Under the pieces are notes generated by a model. It was not told the origin of the DNA. It searched no databases and saw nothing but the letters and a program-made list of their open reading frames with translations. From Pseudomonas cedrina subsp. cedrina (lineage in GTDB: Bacteria > Pseudomonadota > Gammaproteobacteria > Pseudomonadales > Pseudomonadaceae): a stretch of 64,000 nt of DNA. Positions 15,937 through 25,274 of this stretch are shown here, in pieces; position 1 is the first letter of the stretch; each line of letters begins with the position of its first letter. The translations under genes and the position numbers were made by a program. The stretch spans positions 186,001 to 250,000 of the forward strand of contig NZ_MNPW01000002.1 of the NCBI RefSeq assembly GCF_001983175.1, in the 5' to 3' direction.

Positions 15937-17049
15937 TCAGTAATCAGACAGGTCCGCCAAGGGATGGCGGCCTTCCCATGCCTTGCTGAAGTGCGCCTGT
16001 ACCACAGCCTGCGGAATCGTGTTGATATCCGGCCAATGCCAATGGGGCGTCTGGTCCTTGTCGATCAACCGCGCGCGCACCCCTTCGCTGAATTCCGGGT
16101 GACGGCAGCAATTGAGGCTCAGCGTGTATTCCATCTGAAACACCTCGGCCAGGGACAGGTGCCGGGCACGCTGGATCTGTTCCCACACCAGGTGCGCGGT
16201 CAGCGGGCAGCCTTCGCTCAGCGTCTTGCCGGCACGGCTGAACAATGGATCGGCATGCTCGCGCAGTTGGCTCAGTGCCCGCCACGCACACCGCACATCG
16301 CCCACATCCAGCCATTCGTCGATCTGCTGGCGTCGCGGCAGCCATTGCGCTTGCGGCTGCTGGCCGACGGCTTCCTGCGCCAGTGCCTTGAACAGGCTAT
16401 TGAGTTGCATCGAGGTCTGCTCCTGCCAGTTCAGTTGCAGCAGGCCGTCGAGCAGTTCGTCTTGTTGGTCGTCGCGCAGGAAGCGGTCGGCCAGGCCCAG
16501 GTCCAGCGCGTCTCGCCCGTTGATGTGGGCCCCGGTCAGGCCCAGGAATAACCCGAGTTTGCCCGGCAGGCGCGACAGGAACCAACTGGCGCCGACGTCT
16601 GGATACAACCCGATACTGATCTCCGGCATGGCCAACCGGCTGCTCGGCGTGACGATGCGCACCGACGCACTTTGCAGCAGGCCCATGCCGCCGCCCAGCA
16701 CGTAGCCGTGGCCCCAGCAGATCAAAGGTTTTGGGTAGGTATGCAGGGAATAGTCCAGGCGATACTCCGCCGCAAAGAACTGTGCGGCCAGCGCCGGTAC
16801 GGTGCCTGGTTGTTCCCGACACGCTTGCGCCAGGCTACGCACTTCGCCACCGGCGCAAAACGCCTTGGAGCCATTGCCGCGCAGCAGCACGCAGACGATG
16901 TTCGGGTCTTTGGCCCAGGTATCCAGGCGTTCGCTCAAGGCCAGGATCATCGGCAAGGAGAGGGCATTCAGGGACTTTTCAGCGTCGAGGCTGGCGATGC
17001 CGATGTGGGCACCGTCGCTGCCGGTCAGCTCTTCGAAGTGCAGGTTCAT
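15937..17049 (-). CDS. Enoyl-CoA hydratase/isomerase family, 3-hydroxyisobutyryl-CoA hydrolase-like
   Basis: A 370-aa crotonase-fold protein of the larger ECH_2 (HIBYL-CoA hydrolase) type. The oxyanion-hole region reads KAFCAGGEVRSL near residue 62. GYVLGGGMGLLQSASVRIVT near 115 and PEISIGLYPDVGASWFLSRLPG near 145 are the subfamily hallmarks. C-terminal helices contain FQMEYTLSLNC. Relatives hydrolyse 3-hydroxyisobutyryl-CoA in valine catabolism, but isomerase or hydratase members exist. It is alone here rather than in a valine operon, so substrate is uncertain. Confidence 0.83.
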   Translation of the reverse strand: MNLHFEELTGSDGAHIGIASLDAEKSLNALSLPMILALSERLDTWAKDPNIVCVLLRGNGSKAFCAGGEVRSLAQACREQPGTVPALAAQFFAAEYRLDYSLHTYPKPLICWGHGYVLGGGMGLLQSASVRIVTPSSRLAMPEISIGLYPDVGASWFLSRLPGKLGLFLGLTGAHINGRDALDLGLADRFLRDDQQDELLDGLLQLNWQEQTSMQLNSLFKALAQEAVGQQPQAQWLPRRQQIDEWLDVGDVRCAWRALSQLREHADPLFSRAGKTLSEGCPLTAHLVWEQIQRARHLSLAEVFQMEYTLSLNCCRHPEFSEGVRARLIDKDQTPHWHWPDINTIPQAVVQAHFSKAWEGRHPLADLSDY

Positions 17050-17122
17050 CGTGACCTCAATCGAGAAGGTGGAGGATGAGTATGATCGCTTGGCAGGAAA
17101 GTGCCGGGGTGTGTCAGATCAA

Positions 17123-17151
17123 TTGACAAGCGGGGTCGGCTTTCCTAGGGT
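17123..17151 (+). promoter_or_regulatory. Sigma-70 promoter for ung
   Basis: TTGACA (17123-17128) and TAGGGT (17146-17151) are separated by 17 nt and lie 33 nt before the ung start codon. The match is good at -35 and moderate at -10. Confidence 0.6.
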
Positions 17152-17183
17152 TCGCCTCATTCTTTTTACAAGACAATTGAACC

Positions 17184-17876
17184 ATGACCGAAGAAGACCG
17201 TATCAAACTCGAACCCAGCTGGAAACACGCCCTGCGCGATGAGTTCGACAAGCCTTACATGGCCCAGTTGCGCGAGTTCCTGCGCCAGGAACACGCCGCC
17301 GGCAAAGAAATCTACCCGCCCGGCCCGCTGATTTTCAACGCGCTCAATTCCACGCCACTGGACAAAGTGAAAGTGGTAATCCTTGGCCAGGACCCGTATC
17401 ACGGGCCCGGCCAGGCCCACGGGCTGTGCTTCTCGGTGCAACCGGGCGTGCCGGCACCGCCGTCGCTGGTCAACATCTTCAAGGAGCTCAAGCGCGACCT
17501 GAATATTGACATCCCCAACCACGGCTGCCTGCAAAGCTGGGCCGATCAGGGCGTGTTGTTGCTCAACACCACCATGACCGTCGAGCGCGCCAATGCCAAC
17601 GCCCATGCGGGCAAGGGCTGGCAGTTCTTTACCGATCGGATTATCGAGGTGGTCAGCGAACACCAACCGCACCTGGTCTTCCTGTTGTGGGGCGCGCATG
17701 CCCAGAGCAAGCAGAAGCTGATCGATGCCACCAAGCACCTGGTGTTGACCTCGGTGCATCCGTCGCCGTTGTCGGCGTATCGCGGGTTTCTGGGCTGTGG
17801 GCATTTCAGTCGCACCAACAAGTTTCTTGAGCAAAATGGCGAGACGCCGATTGAGTGGCGGTTGCCGCCTGTCTGA
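17184..17876 (+). CDS. ung: Uracil-DNA glycosylase
   Basis: A 230-aa family 1 UDG that removes uracil from DNA in base-excision repair. Key motifs: [18 protein letters not shown] near residue 68 (catalytic Asp in QDPYH), [10 protein letters not shown] near 126 and [11 protein letters not shown] near 192 (His and DNA minor-groove loop). Length is normal. It is divergent from the hydratase gene and transcribed alone from a clear promoter. Confidence 0.96.
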   Translation: MTEEDRIKLEPSWKHALRDEFDKPYMAQLREFLRQEHAAGKEIYPPGPLIFNALNSTPLDKVKVVILGQDPYHGPGQAHGLCFSVQPGVPAPPSLVNIFKELKRDLNIDIPNHGCLQSWADQGVLLLNTTMTVERANANAHAGKGWQFFTDRIIEVVSEHQPHLVFLLWGAHAQSKQKLIDATKHLVLTSVHPSPLSAYRGFLGCGHFSRTNKFLEQNGETPIEWRLPPV

Positions 17877-17978
17877 TGATTATGAGGGGACAAGCCCCTA
17901 CCGCTCTCGCAAGTCATTGTTTGAAGGTGCTTTGGACGTCCGCGCCATGGAAGCCAAGCACTTCAGGCCCGTCCCTAC

Positions 17979-17994
17979 CTGTTAGATCTGACAG
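17979..17994. repeat. CTGTCA-N4-TGACAG palindrome, copy 1
   Basis: CTGTTAGATCTGACAG, one mismatch between arms. It sits 95 nt upstream of the first island gene, in its presumed promoter region. It is related to the copies at 20123, 24798, 28534, 28569 and 62622. Confidence 0.6.
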
Positions 17995-18088
17995 TATCCG
18001 TTTCGATTTCAATCGCATTAACTCTTCTCTCTGGCCTCTGGAACCGATGGCCAATGACCCTCACTGAGGCTTGCCGAGGAGAGTAGAC

Positions 18089-20110
18089 ATGCCAAATCCT
18101 GAACCCATTGGGGTGACAAACGACGGCACCCTGGAGTTGCATGCACCGCTGGCGCCTGACTCGCTGGATCTGATGCCTGATGATGTCGGTCGGAAAATAC
18201 CTGTGACGGTTCAAAGCACGGGACTGCGCGTTGAGGTGCCTGAGCTCCCGCCTGGCAGTGATGTTCTCGATCCTGGCGATATAACGGTGTTCTACTGGTA
18301 TTGGGATACGACTCTGTTTGCGACCAAAAGGCTGGAGGCGCCCTACGACGAGTCCGACCTGCCTGATGTCGATGCCGTGGTGCCTTCACATCTAATGGAT
18401 GTAGCTGGGCTGCATAGCTTGAGATACGGCGTGGTCTTGAGAGAAAGCAGCAGCAATCCCACCGTTTCCTCATTCATAACCCTGTTGGACAGCGACAAGG
18501 AAGGCCCGAATCGGGGGCAGCGCGGATCGCGGCTGCGGTTTGCTGCGGTGATCGATGCCGAAGGTGTCACGGACGAATACCTGGATAATCCAGCCAATGG
18601 AGATCGGGTGATTGGCACCATCGATCCCCTCTGGTTGGACGCCCGTTTAGGCGACATTGTCACGGGGTACCTGACCCAATTGCCCTTCCGCAAACCTGCG
18701 CGCAAACGTAACCGGCGTCTGGACGTTGTTGCCACGACAGTGATCACGCAAGAGCACAAGGACGGGATTCGTCCCGTCGAGTTGCATTTCCGCGGTGACG
18801 ATCTGCGCAGGCTGAAAAATGTCGAGTACAACGCCCACTATTATCTGAAGGACCGCTCGGGCCGCGAGTCTGGACCCTCTCTGACTGCCCCTCTATTGAT
18901 CAATTTGACGCCGACGCCCACCGAGCTGCGTGCTGTTCAGATACCTCAATTGGCAGACGGCCTGATAAACCTCGATGACGCCCGTGAAAAGCCAGATGGC
19001 GTGTACATGCAAATCCTCCAAGTGTTCGGTGCGGCAGCGGGAGATTTTCTGCATCCTTTTTGGGACCGTATTGAGCTGTCCTCTATCAGGATTGCCGAGA
19101 TTCAGGCGTGGCCTATCAACGTTCCTATTCCGTATTCAAAGTTGGCTAGTGGCGGTTATGAGTACACACCCGGAGTGATACGAGCGGAATACAACTGGCG
19201 ACGGGGGACTGCGCCTGCGAGGCCTTCTGTTACCCGGTTTGTTCCGGTCGACCTGACCGTGGCAGGGAATGTGAGCCCTGATAACCCAGACCCGATCAAC
19301 CGCTTGCTGCCGGTGGTGACCGTCAAAGGTAGAGATGGTGATAACCAGTTGAGCGTGAATGATGAAGGGCTACAGGTACGTGTGGTGACCCTTCTATACG
19401 ACGATCCGAAACCGGGTGAACTGCTGGAGTTGATGGCGGGGACCCTTGCGACACCTATTGCTGAATATGAAGTAAAGCTGGGGGACAAAGCCGGGAAGCA
19501 AATCGAATGGTTTGTCGAGTGGGCAATCATCGAGCTTCTGGGCGGCGGGCTGGTTCCGTTCTTTTATTGGACCTTCAACGGCGTTAACAGGCAGCGGGCG
19601 CGTGATACGCAGGTGTTGATCAATATCATCCCTATCGTGGGGTTGAAAGACCTGGAATACGTCGGGGTGACCTACGGCCCAGGCCCGGATGCCGGGTTCA
19701 TCAGTTGCCCTTTGCGGCCATGGGTCAACGGCGTGGGCGTCAAGATTCCCGGAGACGAAAGCCGGTTAGCCTGGGGCGATGAAGTGAAATTGCACTGGGC
19801 CAGCTATGCGCATCCCGCCGGCTTTTCCGGTGCGGTCATCCCTGAAACCATCCATACCTTTACGCACACGCTGACCGGGAATGAACACCGCGACGGATAT
19901 ACCTTCCAGGTGCCTTTCGTGCCGTACATCAAGGCGCCCGGTCTGGTAGAACCCGCGCCGGGCAAGACTGAACCTCGACATGGCTCGGCTGTGTCGCGCT
20001 ATCAGGTCATCAAACCCGTGGGCGCTGGCATGGGCTACTCCGGTCGCAGGTTGGTGTACATCAAGTTGACTCGGCTGGCTGGACAACCGCCGTGTCTTTC
20101 GGATGATTAA
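18089..20110 (+). CDS. Large Ig-like modular protein A, family unrecognised
   Basis: A 673-aa protein I cannot assign to a named family. Alternating short hydrophobic strands and many Pro, Asp and Gly turns suggest tandem beta-sandwich (Ig-like) modules of about 110-130 aa. There is no signal peptide, lipobox or membrane helix. A strand-turn-strand segment at residues 472-505 (VEWAIIELLGGG, then YWTFNGVN) aligns with the same place in the product at 20304. So does the last domain (about 536-673, containing ISCPLRPW, then GDEVKLHW, and ending near PPCLSDD). The ATG at 18089 follows GAGGAGAG. The gene starts an accessory island of three such proteins. Confidence 0.7.
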   Translation: MPNPEPIGVTNDGTLELHAPLAPDSLDLMPDDVGRKIPVTVQSTGLRVEVPELPPGSDVLDPGDITVFYWYWDTTLFATKRLEAPYDESDLPDVDAVVPSHLMDVAGLHSLRYGVVLRESSSNPTVSSFITLLDSDKEGPNRGQRGSRLRFAAVIDAEGVTDEYLDNPANGDRVIGTIDPLWLDARLGDIVTGYLTQLPFRKPARKRNRRLDVVATTVITQEHKDGIRPVELHFRGDDLRRLKNVEYNAHYYLKDRSGRESGPSLTAPLLINLTPTPTELRAVQIPQLADGLINLDDAREKPDGVYMQILQVFGAAAGDFLHPFWDRIELSSIRIAEIQAWPINVPIPYSKLASGGYEYTPGVIRAEYNWRRGTAPARPSVTRFVPVDLTVAGNVSPDNPDPINRLLPVVTVKGRDGDNQLSVNDEGLQVRVVTLLYDDPKPGELLELMAGTLATPIAEYEVKLGDKAGKQIEWFVEWAIIELLGGGLVPFFYWTFNGVNRQRARDTQVLINIIPIVGLKDLEYVGVTYGPGPDAGFISCPLRPWVNGVGVKIPGDESRLAWGDEVKLHWASYAHPAGFSGAVIPETIHTFTHTLTGNEHRDGYTFQVPFVPYIKAPGLVEPAPGKTEPRHGSAVSRYQVIKPVGAGMGYSGRRLVYIKLTRLAGQPPCLSDD

Positions 20111-20116
20111 AACGCT

Positions 20117-20144
20117 GCGTAACTGTCAGGTTTGACAGTTACGC
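20117..20144. repeat. CTGTCA-N4-TGACAG palindrome, copy 2, in a 12-bp perfect hairpin
   Basis: The core CTGTCAGGTTTGACAG (20123-20138) is extended to a 12-bp arm on each side (GCGTAA/TTACGC). It lies 6 nt after the stop of protein A. It may act as a transcript end hairpin, though no T-run follows, or as an operator for protein B. Confidence 0.65.
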
Positions 20145-20303
20145 ATCCCTCTAAAATTCCATTTAATGAGCGAGACGTCATCAGGTTTGTGAAGCCAGAC
20201 CAGTTGAAAGTCAGTTGTTTTTTCGAGCAATAACACCCGGGTGTGTGGTCAAGCATTCTTTGTATACCCGGACAGATACCTATCCCAATCAGGAGTTGGA
20301 GTC

Positions 20304-22265
20304 ATGTCCAGTAACACACAGAAACCCATCAACAAAAGCAGCGATCAAGAGCAAGGGCCTATGGAAGAATGGGCGGACCCCACCCCCAATCCTGAATTTT
20401 CGCCCGCAGCGGTTATCGACGGCCTTCTCCCTGCGATCGCGGGTGATAACCACCGTGATGTGGTGCCCCGGGCGATGCAACAGGCGGGCTTGGTGCTAAG
20501 AATAGGTCCTTGGGAACGCGGACTTTTTAATCTGTTCGAGCCGCTCACGGTATTCGTGAATGGCCGCCCTGTATTCATTACCAGCTTTGACACGGATGTC
20601 CCTCTACCTGACCCAGTGGTTGTCGACCTGGGGGTTCAATCCACTTTGCAGGAAAACGGGCTGAAGGACATCGGCGTCCATGTCCTTAATGCCAGCGATA
20701 ACGACATCAACTACAACATCAGGCGAGTGTATGTGGATGCGCGGGATCCGAATGGCAATAGACAGCCCGCCCCGATTGAATTTGAAGACTATGGCACGGA
20801 ATTGACTCCCGCAGATCTGGCGGGGAAGCTGGGTCTTGAATTCACCATTCCCGAACCTGCAGAGCGGCGGGGCGGGGACACGTTCAGTGTTCACGTAGAC
20901 ACCTTCACGGCGTACATTGAGGATAATGTCCCCCTGACTGGCCCTATAACGGGAATCATCCCCAGTGCAATGATCCTGGCACGCGCCGGTGTAATCCCGG
21001 TTACCTACAGGTTGAAGGATCGTTCAGATAACCCGACGGATCTCTCTGACCCGGCCTATGTGCGCGTCAGTCTCAACAACCCGCCGGTATACGGTCCTAT
21101 CAGCGTTCTGGAAGCGCCGTTGGTCAACAAAGAAGAAGCCCGTAATGGTGCAACAGTACGCCTGCAAAGCATTACAGGTCACTTGCCCACGGATTTCCTG
21201 AGAGGAATGTGGGGAACGGTAGAGATTTATAACAAAGCCATCGGCTCGACCGGTGGGCCGATTGATATTCCCGCTGTTTATGCTGACATTGCGGTTGGCG
21301 GTAGTTTTTACACTGCGGATATTCAGCTGTTTGTGGATCGTATTAACAGCCCTACCTTCCCATCACCCATTGTTCAAGTGGATGTCAACCTGCGTGAGCC
21401 AGGTGACAGCCAAAACCCCGGCCCAGGGCCTGAGGACTCGACGCTCCCCAAACCCGTACTGTTGGGTGGCGGGCCTTTGCCGCGTCCAGACAACCGTATC
21501 TCTGACAAGGACCGGGGCTTTGATGCAACGGCTACTCTAGCGTTGCCTGCAGGATTGACAGTGGGTGACTTCATCGACCTGATCTATGGCCCCAACGCAG
21601 ATGTTGCGTCCACTTACACCGTCACAGGCGCGGAGCCAACGGGTTTTCAGGTGCCTTTTACCGTTACCTGGACACTCATCGAGTCGCTTGGCAATAACCC
21701 GGCTCTCCCGATTTATTGCAAGGTCCGGGACGCCGTCAATTACAAACACACCCCGACTCAAAACGTGGTGGTAGAAATTTTCAATCTGGCGGGGCTGGCC
21801 GACCCCATTTTCAATAATGCACAAGCCTTGTCATCCCATCCTCATGCCACGTGGTTTATCAATTGCACACGCAGCCCATGGTTGAACGTTCCAATCAAAG
21901 TCCTGGACCCTGCGATACTCAAAGTGGGGGATAAGGTCACGGTCGAGGCCTACCGGTACGCCTATGTCCCCGCTGGTACGCCTATCGGTGCGCCTATTGG
22001 TGATCCTGTGAAAACTGCTGAGTTCGACATCGACAGTACCCATGTAAACCTGGGCTTGATCGTGCCGTTGGATTTGAATGCCTGGTTTAAGGACTACACG
22101 GGTACTCAAGGCCGGGGTTATGTCGGTGTGCGCTGGACGCTCTTGCGGCCGTCCACAGATGATCGTGGGCATTCCATGGAAGTCAGGGCACTTTGGGATC
22201 TGGTTGCTTCTGGCAACCCACCCACTTGTGTGCCAGGGGCGACACGCCGTAAAGGGACGCTCTGA
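20304..22265 (+). CDS. Large Ig-like modular protein B, related to protein A
   Basis: A 653-aa unrecognised protein. After a polar N-terminus it consists of beta-rich modules divided by Pro-rich linkers, one being PGPGPEDSTLPKP near residue 385. The segment VTWTLIESLG (about 452) and the C-terminal domain (about 515-653, containing INCTRSPW, then GDKVTVEAYRYAYVPAG, and ending near PPTCVPG) align with protein A. The two are therefore diverged paralogues. No export signal, membrane helix or catalytic motif is visible. The ATG follows AGGAG at 8 nt; an upstream in-frame start at 20241 lacks support. Confidence 0.7.
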   Translation: MSSNTQKPINKSSDQEQGPMEEWADPTPNPEFSPAAVIDGLLPAIAGDNHRDVVPRAMQQAGLVLRIGPWERGLFNLFEPLTVFVNGRPVFITSFDTDVPLPDPVVVDLGVQSTLQENGLKDIGVHVLNASDNDINYNIRRVYVDARDPNGNRQPAPIEFEDYGTELTPADLAGKLGLEFTIPEPAERRGGDTFSVHVDTFTAYIEDNVPLTGPITGIIPSAMILARAGVIPVTYRLKDRSDNPTDLSDPAYVRVSLNNPPVYGPISVLEAPLVNKEEARNGATVRLQSITGHLPTDFLRGMWGTVEIYNKAIGSTGGPIDIPAVYADIAVGGSFYTADIQLFVDRINSPTFPSPIVQVDVNLREPGDSQNPGPGPEDSTLPKPVLLGGGPLPRPDNRISDKDRGFDATATLALPAGLTVGDFIDLIYGPNADVASTYTVTGAEPTGFQVPFTVTWTLIESLGNNPALPIYCKVRDAVNYKHTPTQNVVVEIFNLAGLADPIFNNAQALSSHPHATWFINCTRSPWLNVPIKVLDPAILKVGDKVTVEAYRYAYVPAGTPIGAPIGDPVKTAEFDIDSTHVNLGLIVPLDLNAWFKDYTGTQGRGYVGVRWTLLRPSTDDRGHSMEVRALWDLVASGNPPTCVPGATRRKGTL

Positions 22266-22272
22266 TTAACAC

Positions 22273-22308
22273 GGCCCCGTTCGCCTCTGTGAGGCGATGG
22301 GGCCTTTT
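22273..22308 (+). terminator. Rho-independent terminator after protein B gene
   Basis: GGCCCCG-TCGCCT pairs with AGGCGA-TGGGGCC (22273-22304) around CTGTG, followed by TTTT. Confidence 0.82.
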
Positions 22309-22462
22309 ACTGCAATACCTATCGTCGTTAAGCAGGAGGTGTTAAGGAAAGTCCTACGTGTTCGGGGAATTCAGTTCTTTAGTCTCAGCGCCGTGGAAAA
22401 CGGAAACCTATTCGATACGGGTTCCGGGTTCGAACTGGTGTTTACTTCTGAGACTACAAAAC

Positions 22463-24754
22463 ATGAAAGCCATTACTCCCCATCATTTTCGTTATTCGCG
22501 TTTATCGGCAGCCGTAAAGCTGATGGCTGTTGCGCCGCTGTATCTTTTGAGTGAACAGGCGCTGTCGGCGGTCATCGTGGACGGCAACGTAGGCACCGGC
22601 CAACTTGACGTTTATCCCGGAGCAGGTGCTCAGGCCTATATTGCGCGAAATAATGCGACCCTCAACATTCATCAAGATGCCATCGTTCAAGAAATACAGG
22701 CTAACAACGGCTCGACGCTGACCATTTCGGGCGCCACGGTGAACTCGACGCACAGCTCCCAGGCAGCTGTAGCGCTCAGTAACTCGAACGCCACGATCAC
22801 AGACGCGAATGTGACCAGCTACACCAGTGGCGGCTTGAGCGTTGCTCATCAACCAGGCACTGCCACAGGCTCTCACGCTCAAGTCAGCAGGAGTGAAATT
22901 ACGGGCGCGACTTACGGCGCCAACGTTACCTCCCACAGTCTGCTGGAGCTGAATGACTCCACGGTGACCGGCAGCAGCCAGCAGGGCTTGAGGCTGCTGG
23001 GGGGCGCGGCCATTGCCAGGGGCAGTGAAATCAAGGGGGCGACGGCTGGTGTCGTTATGGCGCGAGAGAGCTCGACATCCGTTGAGTCGCCACACCTGAC
23101 CCTGGACGGTTCACGTGTTGAGGGGCTTGGCGGCCCGGCCATCTCTGTGTTGAGCCCTGTCACCGCCGAAATTGACGTGACCAATGGTTCGTCCCTGAGC
23201 GGCCAGAACGGCAATATGCTGGAACTGAGCGGTGGCGGCTCGGCCAACATGCGCGTCAATAACAGCGCGCTCACCGGCGACATTCAAGTGGGCACAGGCA
23301 GCGCCCTGGACCTGAACATGGATTTCGCCTTCATGAACGGCGATATCATCAACAGCGGCGGCACCGCCAATGTTGGTCTGAACAACGGCTCAGTGCTGAC
23401 CGGGCGCCTGGACAATGTCGACAAACTGTCGGTCAACAGCGACGCCACTTGGGTAATGGTGGATGGCCAACAGGCGCTCAATGCGTTGTCGATGAATGGC
23501 GGTAACGTTAAGTTCGGCGACTCGGCCGCCTTTTATAAGTTGGACGTGGCTAACTTGTCCGGCACCGGCGGCACGTTCATCATGAAGGCGGATTTCGGCT
23601 CGATGACCGGCGACTTTCTCAATGTAACGGGCACCTCCGCCGGTAACCATCAGTTGTTGATCGCCAGTACGGGCGTCGATCCGTTGACCGAGCGTCTGCA
23701 GATGGTGCACACCGCCGACGGCGTGGCGAACTTCAGCCTGGTGGGAGGGCGGGTCGACCGCGGCACCTATTCCTATGACCTGGTGGCAGACAACCAAAAC
23801 CATGATTGGTACCTTGACCCGGACAACAAGGTCATCAGCCCGAGCACCAACTCTGTATTGGCCTTGTTCAACGCGGCGCCGAGTGTGTTGTTGGGCGAAA
23901 TGACCAACCTGCGTACGCGCATGGGTGAGTTGCGTTTCAATGGCGGCCAGACCGCCGGCTTGTGGACCCGCGCCTATGGCAATAAATATGAAGTGTCCAA
24001 CGACAAGACGGGCCTGGGCTATAACCAGAACCAGCGCGGCTTTACCCTGGGTGCGGATGCGCCGCTGGAGGCTGGCGATGGGCAATGGCTGATCGGCGCA
24101 ATGGCCGGCCACAGCCAATCGGACCTGGACCTGAACCTGGGCAGCAAAGCCACCATCAACAGTTACTACCTGGGCGGCTACGCAACGTGGCTGGACAGCG
24201 AAAGCGGCTTTTACTTCGACGGCGTGCTCAAGTTCAACCGCTTGCACAATGAATCCAACGTGGCCATGAGCGACGGCAAGAAGAGTAAAGGCAACTACAC
24301 GCAAAACGCCATGGGCGCCTCGGCGGAGTTCGGCCGTCATATCACGCTGGATGACGGTTATTTCGTCGAACCCTACGGCCAATTGGCGGCGGTGATCACC
24401 CAGGCCCAGAGCTACACACTGGACAACGGCCTGCAAGCCAAGGGTGACCGTTCGAGTTCGGTGATCGGTGAGTTGGGCGTCACTGCCGGCAATAACATCC
24501 AACTCGACAGCGGCGGCGTGCTGCAGCCTTACTTGAAAGCCGCGGTCGCCCATGAGTTTGACCAGAGCAACAAGGTGTTCGTCAACGACAATGCGTTTAA
24601 CAACGACTTGTCGGGTTCACGTTTGAAACTGGGGGCGGGTGTGGCGCTGTCGGTATCGCAGGCATTGAGCGTGCATGCGGACGTGGAGCGCAGCGTGGGC
24701 AAGAATATCAAGCAACCCCTGGGTGTGAATGTGGGGCTTCGCTACGCGTTCTAA
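22463..24754 (+). CDS. Autotransporter with pertactin-like passenger (type Va secretion)
   Basis: A 763-aa autotransporter. The N-terminal region (about 1-36) is a signal sequence ending near LLSEQALSA. The passenger (about 37-470) is a right-handed beta-helix, with repeated Asn/Ser/Thr/Gly rungs such as NNGSTLTISGATVNST. A pertactin-type autochaperone region precedes the C-terminal 12-strand barrel (about 500-763), which starts near LWTRAYGNKYEVS and ends GVNVGLRYAF, with the terminal Phe required by the BAM complex. No RGD or protease motif is seen, so adhesion is the default guess. No good ribosome site precedes 22463; a GTG at 22358 would add 35 residues. Confidence 0.87.
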   Translation: MKAITPHHFRYSRLSAAVKLMAVAPLYLLSEQALSAVIVDGNVGTGQLDVYPGAGAQAYIARNNATLNIHQDAIVQEIQANNGSTLTISGATVNSTHSSQAAVALSNSNATITDANVTSYTSGGLSVAHQPGTATGSHAQVSRSEITGATYGANVTSHSLLELNDSTVTGSSQQGLRLLGGAAIARGSEIKGATAGVVMARESSTSVESPHLTLDGSRVEGLGGPAISVLSPVTAEIDVTNGSSLSGQNGNMLELSGGGSANMRVNNSALTGDIQVGTGSALDLNMDFAFMNGDIINSGGTANVGLNNGSVLTGRLDNVDKLSVNSDATWVMVDGQQALNALSMNGGNVKFGDSAAFYKLDVANLSGTGGTFIMKADFGSMTGDFLNVTGTSAGNHQLLIASTGVDPLTERLQMVHTADGVANFSLVGGRVDRGTYSYDLVADNQNHDWYLDPDNKVISPSTNSVLALFNAAPSVLLGEMTNLRTRMGELRFNGGQTAGLWTRAYGNKYEVSNDKTGLGYNQNQRGFTLGADAPLEAGDGQWLIGAMAGHSQSDLDLNLGSKATINSYYLGGYATWLDSESGFYFDGVLKFNRLHNESNVAMSDGKKSKGNYTQNAMGASAEFGRHITLDDGYFVEPYGQLAAVITQAQSYTLDNGLQAKGDRSSSVIGELGVTAGNNIQLDSGGVLQPYLKAAVAHEFDQSNKVFVNDNAFNNDLSGSRLKLGAGVALSVSQALSVHADVERSVGKNIKQPLGVNVGLRYAF

Positions 24755-24785
24755 GTGTCGTCGGGGCTGATTTCCGTTCGTCAGG

Positions 24786-24831
24786 CAAACCGCTAACCTG
24801 TCAAATCTGACAGTAGGCGGTTTGTTTTTTT
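24786..24831 (+). terminator. Terminator enclosing palindrome copy 3
   Basis: CAAACCGC (24786-24793) pairs with GCGGTTTG (24817-24824), followed by six T. Nested inside is the perfect palindrome CTGTCAAATCTGACAG (24798-24813). It ends the autotransporter transcript. Confidence 0.85.
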
Positions 24832-24871
24832 GGGTGCTAACTGGATGGGCATTCCTTATCAGGAGATTCCC

Positions 24872-25159
24872 ATGCATTATTTTATTAATAAAAAAGTTAT
24901 GCGTGCCGTGCCCAGGCTATTGGTTGCCTCGGGCATGGCCGTATGGGTGGCCGCGTGTTCAAGCAGCCCTTCCGAGCCGTTGTCCGAGTACCCAAGCCTT
25001 GACCCTCCCTGCACAAGTGCTGGGTGGTTTAAAAGCGTATCGCCCAGTTGGTATTATTTATGCCGTAAAAGTACTTCTGGTGATCGATGGATAAGGCATC
25101 CGAGGCAATGCGTACCGAACACTACTAACTTTGATCCGGTTCTTGGACGCTGTGTATAA
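24872..25159 (+). CDS. Small lipoprotein of unknown function
   Basis: A 95-aa lipoprotein precursor. The signal peptide MHYFINKKVMRAVPRLLVASGMAVWVAAC ends in the lipobox WVAAC, and SSS follows the cysteine. The mature part of about 65 aa is rich in Pro, Ser, Trp and Cys (PPCTSAGW, YLCRKS, RQCVPN, GRCV); three or four cysteines could form disulfides. AGGAG precedes the ATG at 24872. It follows the autotransporter terminator by about 40 nt and has its own terminator. Not recognised as a known family. Confidence 0.68.
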   Translation: MHYFINKKVMRAVPRLLVASGMAVWVAACSSSPSEPLSEYPSLDPPCTSAGWFKSVSPSWYYLCRKSTSGDRWIRHPRQCVPNTTNFDPVLGRCV

Positions 25160-25174
25160 AACCCTTAAATGAAC

Positions 25175-25210
25175 AGGCCTCTCTTCCTTACGGTAGAGAG
25201 GCCTTTTTTA
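25175..25210 (+). terminator. Rho-independent terminator after small lipoprotein
   Basis: AGGCCTCTCT (25175-25184) pairs with AGAGAGGCCT (25195-25204), followed by a T-run. Confidence 0.9.
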
Positions 25211-25274
25211 TTGCCTTAGGAATCGTAGTGTCGGGTGGCAATATCACCACCCAGCAGCGTTTTTAACAATAAGC

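Noticed and set aside
17111..17130. TGTCAGATCAATTGACA as another island palindrome
   Set aside because: Spacing between half-sites is 7, not 4, and TTGACA there is better explained as the ung -35 box.
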